NCBI GenBank assembly: GCA_964455095.1
Contig: CAYVUV010000046.1
Coordinates: forward strand, 1-13,209
Length of the DNA: 13,209 nt
Reading direction: 5' to 3'
Source of the DNA: CAYVUV01 sp964455095
GTDB lineage: Bacteria; Desulfobacterota; Binatia; HRBIN30; CADEER01
In this document: one piece after another, positions 1-8,929 of the stretch
Numbering within the stretch: the stretch's first letter is position 1
How the letters are laid out: each line of letters opens with the position of its first letter
The notes under the pieces: generated by a model
What the model saw: the letters and a program-made list of their open reading frames with translations, nothing else
Database searches by the model: none
Told to the model about the DNA's origin: nothing
Position numbers and translations under genes: made by a program

Positions 1-445
1 GCGCGCTTCCTCCTGCTCGACCAGATCCACCCCGCCGACATCGAGCGCGGCCTGTGGGTCGGCGGCATGGGTTGGGTGGTGACCATCATCACCACCGCCG
101 TCGTCGCCAGCGTGGTTAGTGCCCTCGGCGCGGCACCAGAATCCGGCGAAGTGCCGCCGCTCATGCTGTGGCTCGGCACGCTGCCGTTGTGGCGCAAGCT
201 GATCATCATCGCCGTGGCGATGACGGTCGAGGAGGCGTTCTTTCGCGGCTTCCTGCAGCCGCGCGTCGGCTGGATCGCGTCGAGCCTGCTCTTCGCCCTC
301 AGCCATGCCGGCTACGGTCTGCCGCTGCTGCTGGTCAGCGTGCTGGCGATCTCGCTGGTCATCGGCCACAGCCTGCGGCAGACCGGGCGTCTGCTGCCCT
401 GCATCGTGGCGCACGGCGTCTTCGACGCCATTCAGCTCCTGGTCA

Positions 446-2752
<2,307 letters not shown>

Positions 2753-2774
2753 CGTCTCCTCGCCGGCGCGTCGG

Positions 2775-3098
2775 TCACGCCTCTTCCATCGTGCATTTGA
2801 GAGGATACTCGTTGGTGTGGTGACGCGCCATGGCCTCGACGATGGCCACCTTGGTCTCGGCGACCTCGTAGGTGTAGACGCCGGCGACGCCGATGCCGTT
2901 GCGGTGGATGTGCAGCATGATCTGCGTCGCCTCCGCCAACGAGCGGTGAAAGACGCTCTGCAGGATCTGCACGACGAACTCCATGGTCGTGTAATCGTCG
3001 TTGTGCAGCAGCACCTTGAACATGGCGGGCGGCTTGAGCTTCTTCTCGCTCTCCGTCACCACGCCCTGGTCGTGCTCTTCGTACGGCCGGTCGCTCAT
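2775..3098 (-). CDS. clpS: ATP-dependent Clp protease adaptor protein ClpS
   Basis: ClpS recognises proteins with destabilising N-terminal residues (N-degrons) and hands them to ClpA by binding its N domain. The protein has 107 residues with a flexible N-terminal tail (about 1-22). The ClpS core follows: FKVLLHNDDYTTMEFVV carries the binding-pocket residues N33, D34 and D35 and the gatekeeper-type M39. A second signature, HIHRNG, has H65 matching E. coli H66 by position. The C-terminal VAETKVAIVEAMAR and EYPLKCTMEEA segments are also typical. The start is well set by GGAGAG at 3107-3112, eight bases before the ATG. It is the first gene of a clpS-clpA pair and lies upstream of clpA in transcription order. 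Confidence 0.97.
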   Translation of the reverse strand: MSDRPYEEHDQGVVTESEKKLKPPAMFKVLLHNDDYTTMEFVVQILQSVFHRSLAEATQIMLHIHRNGIGVAGVYTYEVAETKVAIVEAMARHHTNEYPLKCTMEEA

Positions 3099-3266
3099 TC
3101 GCTACTCTCTCCGTGGGCCTTGGCAGCCGCCGGCGGTGCCCGCCAGCGCCGTGGCAAGGAATATAACGCAAACCTGGCGCCGACGCGACGGCCGGGTGGG
3201 CTGGATGCCCCCGACAGGGGCTGGTAGAGAGAGGGCGGCCGTATGAAGCGGGAGGCGAGGACGTCC
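3099..3266. promoter_or_regulatory. Divergent intergenic region between clpS and gltA
   Basis: This 168 bp gap separates the divergent clpS and citrate synthase genes and must hold the start signals of both. The only AT-rich spot in the gap is 3160-3168. On the minus strand it reads TATATT (3160-3165), a possible -10 box for clpS, but I see no convincing -35 box 16-18 bp upstream of it. No clear operator or hairpin was found. A short G/C repeat run at 3121-3150 may be only compositional. The promoter call is weak. Confidence 0.3.
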
Positions 3267-4553
3267 ATGGCACGCGACACGCTGAGCATCACCGACAACC
3301 GCACTGGCCAGTCCTATGAGCTGCCCGTCACCGACGGCGCCATAGCGGCCGCCGATCTGCGCCGCATCCGCACCGGCCCTGGCGACCCCGGGCTGATCTT
3401 CTTCGACCCCAATCTGCGCCACACCGCCACCTGTCGCAGCGCCATCACCTTTCTCGACGGGCAGAGCGGCACGCTGCGCTACCGCGGCTATCCGGTCGAA
3501 GAGCTGGCGCGGCACAGCACCTACCTCGAGGTCGCCTACCTGATCTTCCACGGTGAGCTGCCCAATGCCGACCAGTTTGCCGCCTGGCAGGCGGAGATCG
3601 CCGACCACTACCTCATTCACCAGTACACCACCCGGTTTCTCGAAGGGTTTCGCCACGATGCGCACCCGATGGGAGTCTTGATCAGCACCGTCGCCGCCCT
3701 CTCGACCTTCTTCCCGGATGCGTCCGACATCGCCAACCCGGCGTCACGACGCCTCCAGGCCGTGCGCCTGCTCGGCCAGGTCCCCACCCTCGCCGCCTTC
3801 GCCCATCGCCGCCGGCGCGGCATGCCCTACGCCTTCCCCGACACCGACCTCTCCTACGTCGGCAACTTCCTCAACATGATGTTCAAGATCACCGAGCTGA
3901 AATACACGCCGAACCCGGTGATCGCGCACGCGCTCGAGGTGCTCTTCATCCTGCACGCCGACCACGAACAGGCCTGCTCGACGACGACCATGCGCTGCGT
4001 CGGCAGCGCCAAGAGCGACCCCTTCTCCGCCGCGGCTGCCGCCGCCGCCGGTCTCTACGGTCGCTTCCACGACGAGGGCTACGAGGCCGTGCTCACCATG
4101 CTGAATGGGATCGGTTCGGTCGAGCGCATCCCCGCCTACATCGAGCGGGTCAAGAAGGAGAAGGCGGAGCCGCCCGGCTTCGGACACCGCGTCTACCGCA
4201 CCTATGATCCGCGCGCGCGCATCCTGCGCGAGGAGGCCGAGAAGATCTTCACCGTCACTGGCCGGCCGCCGCTCTTCGACGTCGCGCTCGAGCTCGACCG
4301 CCGCGCCGGCGAGGACGCCTATTTCGTCGAGCACGACCTGTACCCGATCGTCGACTACTACGAAGCGATTCTCTACCACGCCATGGGCTTTCCCTCGGCG
4401 CTGTTCCCGGTGCTGTTCGCCATGCCGCGCTTCATCGGCTGGGCGGCGCAATGGGACGAGATGCTCGACGACCCGCAGCAGCGCACGTTCCGGCCGCGCC
4501 AGATCTACTGCGGCCCCGGGGCGCGAACCTACACGCCGCTCGCGGCGCGTTGA
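3267..4553 (+). CDS. gltA: Citrate synthase (hexamer-type, GltA-like) with atypical active-site loops
   Basis: Predicted to condense acetyl-CoA with oxaloacetate to citrate at TCA cycle entry. The frame opens at 3243, but the ATG at 3267 gives the usual family N terminus (MARDTLSITDNRTG) after a GGAGGCGAGG stretch. It yields 428 residues against 427 in E. coli GltA. The catalytic triad is present by position: H268, H307 in GFGHRVY and D363 in VDYY. Substrate arginines are at 316 (YDPR), 388 (RFIGW) and 409/411 (RPRQIY). Several normally near-invariant neighbours differ. The loop usually reading GPLHGGANE is GRFHDEGYE (265-273), HEQN is HEQA (233-236), and DFYSG is DYYEA (363-367). The rest of the fold, including YPDTDLSY-like and GNFLNMMF segments, is normal and the frame is intact. 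It may be a housekeeping enzyme of a divergent lineage or a paralogue such as a 2-methylcitrate synthase. Confidence 0.9.
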   Translation: MARDTLSITDNRTGQSYELPVTDGAIAAADLRRIRTGPGDPGLIFFDPNLRHTATCRSAITFLDGQSGTLRYRGYPVEELARHSTYLEVAYLIFHGELPNADQFAAWQAEIADHYLIHQYTTRFLEGFRHDAHPMGVLISTVAALSTFFPDASDIANPASRRLQAVRLLGQVPTLAAFAHRRRRGMPYAFPDTDLSYVGNFLNMMFKITELKYTPNPVIAHALEVLFILHADHEQACSTTTMRCVGSAKSDPFSAAAAAAAGLYGRFHDEGYEAVLTMLNGIGSVERIPAYIERVKKEKAEPPGFGHRVYRTYDPRARILREEAEKIFTVTGRPPLFDVALELDRRAGEDAYFVEHDLYPIVDYYEAILYHAMGFPSALFPVLFAMPRFIGWAAQWDEMLDDPQQRTFRPRQIYCGPGARTYTPLAAR

Positions 4554-4572
4554 CCCTCGCCCGCCAGTTTTC

Positions 4573-4577
4573 AGGAG
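4573..4577 (+). promoter_or_regulatory. Ribosome binding site AGGAG setting the aldo/keto reductase start
   Basis: AGGAG lies seven bases before the ATG at 4585. The same reading frame stays open upstream to 4105, inside the citrate synthase gene. This site and the conserved N terminus MKRRQLGRSGL decide for the short form. Confidence 0.8.
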
Positions 4578-4584
4578 ACTGCGC

Positions 4585-5601
4585 ATGAAACGCCGCCAAC
4601 TTGGCCGCAGCGGCCTCACCGTCTCGGAGATCTGTCTCGGCACCATGACCTTCGGCAACCAGGCCGACGAGCGCGCCAGCGGCGCGATCCTCGATCGCGC
4701 CTTCGACGCCGGGGTCGACTTTCTCGACATCGCCGAGGTCTATCCGGTGCCGCCGGACTTCAAGTACGCCGGGCGCAGCGAGGAAATCGTCGGCAAGTGG
4801 CTGGCCGACAAATCACGCGACGCGGTGATCATTGCCACCAAGGTCGCCGGCCCGGGCTCGGGCTGGTTCCTCGCCCCGGTGCGCGCCAACAAGACCGCGC
4901 TCGACCGCCATCACATCACGCGCGCCGTCGAGGGCAGCCTGCGCCGGCTGCGCACGGATTACATCGACCTCTATCAGACGCACTGGCCCGACCGCGGCGT
5001 GCCGATCGAAGAGACGCTCGAAGCGCTGACCGCGCTCGTCGAGGCCGGCAAGATCCGCTACGCCGGCTGCAGCAACGAGACGGCGTATGGCCTGACCAAG
5101 AGCCTGTGGACCAGCGACGTGCGCCACCTCGTGCGCTGCGAGACGATCCAGAACAACTTCAGCCTCCTGCACCGCCGCTTCGAGGACGAGCTGGCCGAAG
5201 TCTGCCGGCGCGAGCAGGTCAGCCTGCTGCCCTTCAGCCCGCTGGCCGGCGGCGTGCTCTCGGGCAAGTACCTCGACGGCGCCCGCCCGGAAGGGGCGCG
5301 ATTCACTTTCTACGCCCACGGCAACCCGCGCATGCAGACGATGTTCCGCCGTTTCGTCAACGACGGCACGCTGGAGTCGACGCGACGCCTCGCCGCCATC
5401 GCCCGCGAGGCCGGCATCAGCCCCAGCACGCTGGCCATTGCCTGGACGCTGACGCACGACTTCGTCGGCTCGACCATCATCGGCGCCACCTCGGCCGCGC
5501 AGCTCGACGACACGCTCGCCGCCGCCGACGTCACGCTGTCGGCCGACGTTCTGGCCGCCTGCAACGCCGTCGGGAAAGAGATCCGCTACCCGATGGGGTA
5601 G
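4585..5601 (+). CDS. tas: NADP(H)-dependent aldo/keto reductase, Tas type
   Basis: A cytoplasmic TIM-barrel oxidoreductase predicted to reduce carbonyl compounds with NADPH. It has 338 residues; E. coli Tas has about 346. The catalytic tetrad is visible: D48 and Y53 (LDIAEVY), K86 (ATKVAG) and H133 (QTHWPD). The IAEVYPVPP segment after the catalytic Asp closely resembles the VAEMYPVPP of Tas, as do KIRYAGCSNET (the strand and loop around 160) and SGKYLDGARPEGAR. A cofactor-binding STIIGATSAAQLD segment lies near the C terminus. It starts 31 bp after the citrate synthase stop with its own ribosome binding site, so co-transcription is possible, though no metabolic link between the two is obvious. 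The real substrate cannot be inferred. The symbol rests on similarity recalled from memory. Confidence 0.9.
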   Translation: MKRRQLGRSGLTVSEICLGTMTFGNQADERASGAILDRAFDAGVDFLDIAEVYPVPPDFKYAGRSEEIVGKWLADKSRDAVIIATKVAGPGSGWFLAPVRANKTALDRHHITRAVEGSLRRLRTDYIDLYQTHWPDRGVPIEETLEALTALVEAGKIRYAGCSNETAYGLTKSLWTSDVRHLVRCETIQNNFSLLHRRFEDELAEVCRREQVSLLPFSPLAGGVLSGKYLDGARPEGARFTFYAHGNPRMQTMFRRFVNDGTLESTRRLAAIAREAGISPSTLAIAWTLTHDFVGSTIIGATSAAQLDDTLAAADVTLSADVLAACNAVGKEIRYPMG

Positions 5602-5647
5602 CGCGGTTTTGCCCGGCAATTCGCAAAGAAATTCCTCTCCCTCGAAC

Positions 5648-5716
5648 GGGAGGGCGAGGCTCCTGCCGAGCCGTACCTCAATGCGGCAGAAGGCTCCGCG
5701 GGAGCGTCGCCCTCCC
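5648..5716. repeat. GC-rich extragenic inverted repeat, also a possible bidirectional terminator
   Basis: Two 25-base arms (5648-5672 and 5692-5716) are reverse complements at 22 of 25 positions and enclose a 19-base spacer. The left arm begins GGGAGGGCGAGGCTCC. The element fills much of the 144 bp gap between the convergent aldo/keto reductase and glutathione transferase genes, so a transcript from either side would form a long hairpin. It looks like a dispersed extragenic palindrome, but with one copy in view dispersal cannot be shown. No transposase is linked to it, and there is no T-tract as in a classic intrinsic terminator. Confidence 0.75.
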
Positions 5717-5745
5717 AAAGACAGGAATAGAAGGAACCGGGGAAC

Positions 5746-6390
5746 TCACAAACGCTGCGAAGCCGCGGTCATCTGCTCGACCTCGCGGCCGACGGATGGG
5801 CGCGACAGCAGGCGCAGGTGCCAGGCACCGACGTTTTGCAGCGCCGGCGCGGGCGGTACGCCCAGCGAGGTCGCGAACATCAACGTCAGACAGTAGGCGA
5901 CGTCGGCGACCGTGAACTGGTCGCACAGATACTCGCGGCCGGCGAGCTGCTGGTCGAGGCGTTGCTGCTCGGCGGCGATGCCCGCCTGCGCCCTGGCAAT
6001 GCGCGCCGCGTCGCGCGTGGCCGGGTCGGGTTTGTAGAAGACCTCGTGGATCAACTCCAACACCCAGGGAAAGAGCATCTCGTCGGAGGCCGCCTCGAGC
6101 TGGCGGCAGCGCACGCGCCCGGGGATGTCGCGCGGGAACAGCGGCGGTTCCGGATAGCGCTCCTCGAGGTACTCCAGGATCAGCGTCGAGTCGTACACCG
6201 ACACGTCGCCGTCGATCAGCACCGGCACCTGCCCCTTCGGATTGATCGCCAGCATCTCGGGCAGCTTGGGGGAGTAGCCGCCGGCGCGGCTGAACGGCAC
6301 CGAGATCAGTTCGTACGGCAGCTGCTTCTCGTCGAGCCCGATGCGCACCTTGGCAGTGAACAGACTGAGTGGGCCGGAGTAGAGCTTCAT
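5746..6390 (-). CDS. Glutathione S-transferase family protein, operon partner of the Mo oxidoreductase
   Basis: The protein has 214 residues and two domains. The N-terminal thioredoxin-like domain (about 1-80) begins MKLYSGPLSLFTAKVRIGL. It carries the conserved cis-proline motif QVPVL at 54-58 and the glutathione gamma-glutamyl contact pair D67-S68 in VYDSTLILEYLEERYP. The helical C-terminal domain (about 90-210) contains FTVADVAYCLTLMF, the usual N-capping and hydrophobic staple region. The catalytic residue is probably Ser5 or Ser9, since no Cys is near the N terminus. A strong AAGGAG (about 6397-6402) precedes the start, and the Mo oxidoreductase gene ends only 22 bp upstream on the same strand, so the two are probably co-transcribed. 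The role may be glutathione conjugation, dehalogenation or isomerisation; the substrate is unknown. Confidence 0.9.
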   Translation of the reverse strand: MKLYSGPLSLFTAKVRIGLDEKQLPYELISVPFSRAGGYSPKLPEMLAINPKGQVPVLIDGDVSVYDSTLILEYLEERYPEPPLFPRDIPGRVRCRQLEAASDEMLFPWVLELIHEVFYKPDPATRDAARIARAQAGIAAEQQRLDQQLAGREYLCDQFTVADVAYCLTLMFATSLGVPPAPALQNVGAWHLRLLSRPSVGREVEQMTAASQRL

Positions 6391-6412
6391 CGTTTCTCCT
6401 TCCGATTCGGGC

Positions 6413-8656
6413 TCACGCGGCCGGCTCGATCCTGACCGGCGTGCCGAACAGCACGGCGGTGCCGCTCGCCACGTCGTAGAGGCGATCGTCGGTGAGGATG
6501 TTCGTGTTCACACCGGCGTGCGCCTTGGCCACCGCCAGACACGCCTCCTCGACATCGTGCCCCCAGCCGTGCGGCAGGCTGACGACCCCCGGCATGAGAT
6601 CGGCCGTGACCTCGACCGGGGCGACCACGCTGCCGACGCGGCTGGTGATGCGCGCCACGCCGCCGTCGGCCAGACCCATGCGGCCCGCATCCTCGCATGA
6701 CACCTGTAGCGTGCAGCGGTCGCGCCCCTTCACCAGCGCCGGCAGGTTGTGCATGAACGAATTGCTGCAGCGCAGATCGCGGCGCCCGATCAGCAGCAGA
6801 TCGCCGGCGCTGGCCGCGGCGCGCGCGGCCATGTGGGCGCGCAGCCGCGGCAGGTCGCCGGTCATCGTCTTCGGGATCAGATCGATGGCGCCGCTCACCG
6901 TGTTGATGACCTCGCGCAAACGCGGCTGCAGCGGCCCGAGATCGATGCCATGCGATGCCGCCTGCACCCTCGCCAGCGTCAAACCATCGGGCCGGCGCCC
7001 GAAGCCGTCGCCGTACGGTCCGATGCGCAGCAGCATGTCGACGATGCGCTCCGGGCCAATTCCGCCCTCGACCTTCGCGACGACTTCGTCGACCGTCAGG
7101 CCGGGCCACGGACAGTTTTCGTCGATCGCGCCCTCGGCGAACTTGCGGAAGACGAAGTCGTCGATGGCCTGCTCCGGCATGCCGCCCAACCCCATCAATC
7201 GCGCGCCGATGTTCGACAGCACCTGCCAGGTCTCCGGATATCCCTGCGGTACGGGCACGACCGGCCATGACCACTTGGCGACGTTGCGGACCGCGAGCAG
7301 GTAGAGCGCGACCTCGTAGTTTGCCTGCTCGGCCGGCGACGGGGTGGGCAGAATGATGTGCGCATGCCGCGTCGTCTCGTTGATGTAGAAATCGACCGCG
7401 ACGAGAAAGTCTAACCCCGCGAATGCCGCTTCGAGCTGCTGCGAGTTCGCCGCGCTGCGCACCGGGTTGGTCATCAACAGGATCATCGCCCGCACCTGGC
7501 CGTCGCCCGGCGTCAGCATCTCCTCGCCCATCGTCGACGACGGGATCATCCCGCCCACTTCCGGCTGTCCGCTGACGCGGCTCTGCCAGCGGCCGATCTC
7601 GAAGCCCTTCCCCTTCGGCAGCGCCGCATCGATCGGCGCCGCTGGCGTGGTGAACATCACACCGCCCGGTCGGTCGAGGTTGCCGGTCAGCAGGTTGACC
7701 AGATCGCATCCCCAGCTCGCCAGCGTGCCGAACTCCTGCACGCAGGTGCCGAGCCGCCCGTAACACGCCGCCGACTCGGCCGCCGCCATCTCGCGCGCGA
7801 TGCGCCGGATGTCGGCCGCAGGAATACCGCAGTAGTCGGCGACCGCTTCCGGAACGAACTCGCGCGCGATGACCTCGACCGTCTCGAGCCCGGCGACCAG
7901 GCCCGCGGCGGCGCCGAGATCGACCAACTGCTCATCGAACAGCGTGTGGACCAGCGCCAGGAGAAACGCGGCATCGGTGGCCGGCCGGATGAACAGGTGC
8001 TCGCTGGCCAGCTTCGCTGTCTCGGTGCGGCGCGGATCGACGACGACCAGCTTGCCGCCGCGCGCCAGCACGCCCTTCAAGCGCCCCGGCGCATCGGGCA
8101 TCGTCATCAGGCTGCCGTGCGAGACCACCGGGTTGGCGCCGATGATCAGCAGGTACTGCGTGCGGTCGATATCGGGCACCGGCACAGCGGTCGGGAACTG
8201 GCGCCCGAACATGAGCCCGGTCTGGACGATCTTGGGCAAGGTGTCGATGGCCGACGAGTTGAAAATACTGCGGCTGGCCAGCGCGCGCACCAGGACCGGC
8301 CGGTAGAGCAGCGCGCCGAGGTCGTGCACCAGCGGGTTGCCGGTGTACATGCCGACGGCGTCGTTGCCGTGCTGCTCGCGCACCGCGATCAATCGCGCCG
8401 CCACCTCTTCGTAGGCCTCCTCCCAGCTGATCGCCTCCCACCCGTTTGCCGTGCGCCGCACCGGCTGCCGCAATCGGTCGGGATCGTGGTACAGCTCCTT
8501 CAGCCCGTACGCCTTCGGGCAGATGTAGCCACGCGAGAAGGGGTCGTCCTTGTCGCCGCGCACGCTGACGATGGCCTCGCCCTCGACTTCGACCGCGAGC
8601 CCGCAGGTGGCTTCGCAGAACGGACAGACCCGGTGAACGGTGCGGCGCTCAGGCAT
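6413..8656 (-). CDS. Molybdopterin-dependent oxidoreductase (DMSO reductase superfamily) with one [4Fe-4S] cluster
   Basis: A 747-residue catalytic subunit. The N-terminal Fe4S4 domain has CPFCEATC with C11, C14 and C18, then C46 in GYICPK (spacing C-x2-C-x3-C-x27-C). The Mo/bis-MGD-binding domains follow, with IIGANPVVSHGS (171-182), KLVVVDPRRTETA (202-214), TGNLDRPGGV and NPVRSAANS. The C-terminal Molydop_binding domain includes VSLPHGWGHD and GVNTNILTDD. At the usual metal-ligand site the sequence is FNSSAIDTLPK (132-142). It has no Cys or Sec, so a Ser or Asp ligand is possible. No twin-arginine signal is present, which predicts a cytoplasmic enzyme. No electron-transfer subunit is adjacent. 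The start is fixed by AAGGAG at 8664-8669. The substrate is unknown: the enzyme resembles the COG0243 group broadly and is not clearly formate dehydrogenase or nitrate reductase. Confidence 0.92.
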   Translation of the reverse strand: MPERRTVHRVCPFCEATCGLAVEVEGEAIVSVRGDKDDPFSRGYICPKAYGLKELYHDPDRLRQPVRRTANGWEAISWEEAYEEVAARLIAVREQHGNDAVGMYTGNPLVHDLGALLYRPVLVRALASRSIFNSSAIDTLPKIVQTGLMFGRQFPTAVPVPDIDRTQYLLIIGANPVVSHGSLMTMPDAPGRLKGVLARGGKLVVVDPRRTETAKLASEHLFIRPATDAAFLLALVHTLFDEQLVDLGAAAGLVAGLETVEVIAREFVPEAVADYCGIPAADIRRIAREMAAAESAACYGRLGTCVQEFGTLASWGCDLVNLLTGNLDRPGGVMFTTPAAPIDAALPKGKGFEIGRWQSRVSGQPEVGGMIPSSTMGEEMLTPGDGQVRAMILLMTNPVRSAANSQQLEAAFAGLDFLVAVDFYINETTRHAHIILPTPSPAEQANYEVALYLLAVRNVAKWSWPVVPVPQGYPETWQVLSNIGARLMGLGGMPEQAIDDFVFRKFAEGAIDENCPWPGLTVDEVVAKVEGGIGPERIVDMLLRIGPYGDGFGRRPDGLTLARVQAASHGIDLGPLQPRLREVINTVSGAIDLIPKTMTGDLPRLRAHMAARAAASAGDLLLIGRRDLRCSNSFMHNLPALVKGRDRCTLQVSCEDAGRMGLADGGVARITSRVGSVVAPVEVTADLMPGVVSLPHGWGHDVEEACLAVAKAHAGVNTNILTDDRLYDVASGTAVLFGTPVRIEPAA

Positions 8657-8702
8657 CGGGACACTCCTTTCGACTCGGACTAGCGGTACTCGGCGTCTCA
8701 GG

Positions 8703-8796
8703 TTCCCCCCTTTGAAAAAGGGGGGCCAGGGGGGATTTTCCGAGTGGAGTCATTTCTGAACAAATCCCCCTCGCTCCCCCTTTTTCAAAGGGGGAA
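8703..8796. repeat. Long inverted repeat with C/G runs flanking CTTTGAAAAAG, upstream of the Mo oxidoreductase gene
   Basis: The left arm (8703-8738) and right arm (8762-8796) are near-perfect reverse complements about 35 bases long, separated by 23 bases. Each arm contains a smaller internal palindrome, a C-run then TTTGAAAAA then a G-run, so the DNA could form nested hairpins. The arms end in AAAATCCCCC-like sequence. It lies in the 273 bp gap between two same-strand genes and is 46 bp upstream of the Mo oxidoreductase start. It could be a small non-autonomous mobile element, an extragenic palindrome or part of the operon leader. The rest of this gap (8657-8702 and 8797-8903) shows no gene that I can support. 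Confidence 0.75.
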
Positions 8797-8903
8797 GTCG
8801 GAGCTGCGGCGGCATTCTACAAGTGCCGTGCCTCGGCGCGCCATGCGACCAGTGCGAAATGATGCGCCGCAGAGGCGTCCCCGCGTTGCTCGCCAGCCAC
8901 CGG

Positions 8904-8921
8904 CGTTGCAGCGCTGCAACG
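8904..8921. repeat. Perfect 18-bp palindrome just after the second glutathione transferase gene
   Basis: The sequence CGTTGCAGCGCTGCAACG is its own reverse complement. It begins 9 bases past the stop codon of the minus-strand glutathione transferase (8930). It could form a hairpin acting as a terminator, although no T-tract follows on the minus strand. It could also be a dimeric repressor site. Confidence 0.5.
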
Positions 8922-8929
8922 GCCGGACG

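Noticed and set aside
3243..3266. Longer citrate synthase start adding eight residues
   Set aside because: Possible, but the added residues are not family-like and the ATG at 3267 gives the usual MxxDTLxITDNRTG start with a ribosome site. Not excluded.
4105..4584. Upstream extension of the aldo/keto reductase frame into the citrate synthase gene
   Set aside because: The extension is Ser/Arg-rich shadow sequence. The conserved N terminus and an AGGAG site place the start at 4585.
3744..4730. 328-codon minus-strand open frame opposite the citrate synthase
   Set aside because: It is opposite two recognisable genes and has no domain-like sequence; it is a composition artefact.
6387..7766. 459-codon minus-strand open frame overlapping the Mo oxidoreductase
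   Set aside because: It is the wrong frame of a gene whose true frame has the full domain set; its translation is rich in Arg, Gly and Ala without motifs. It does not indicate a frameshift.
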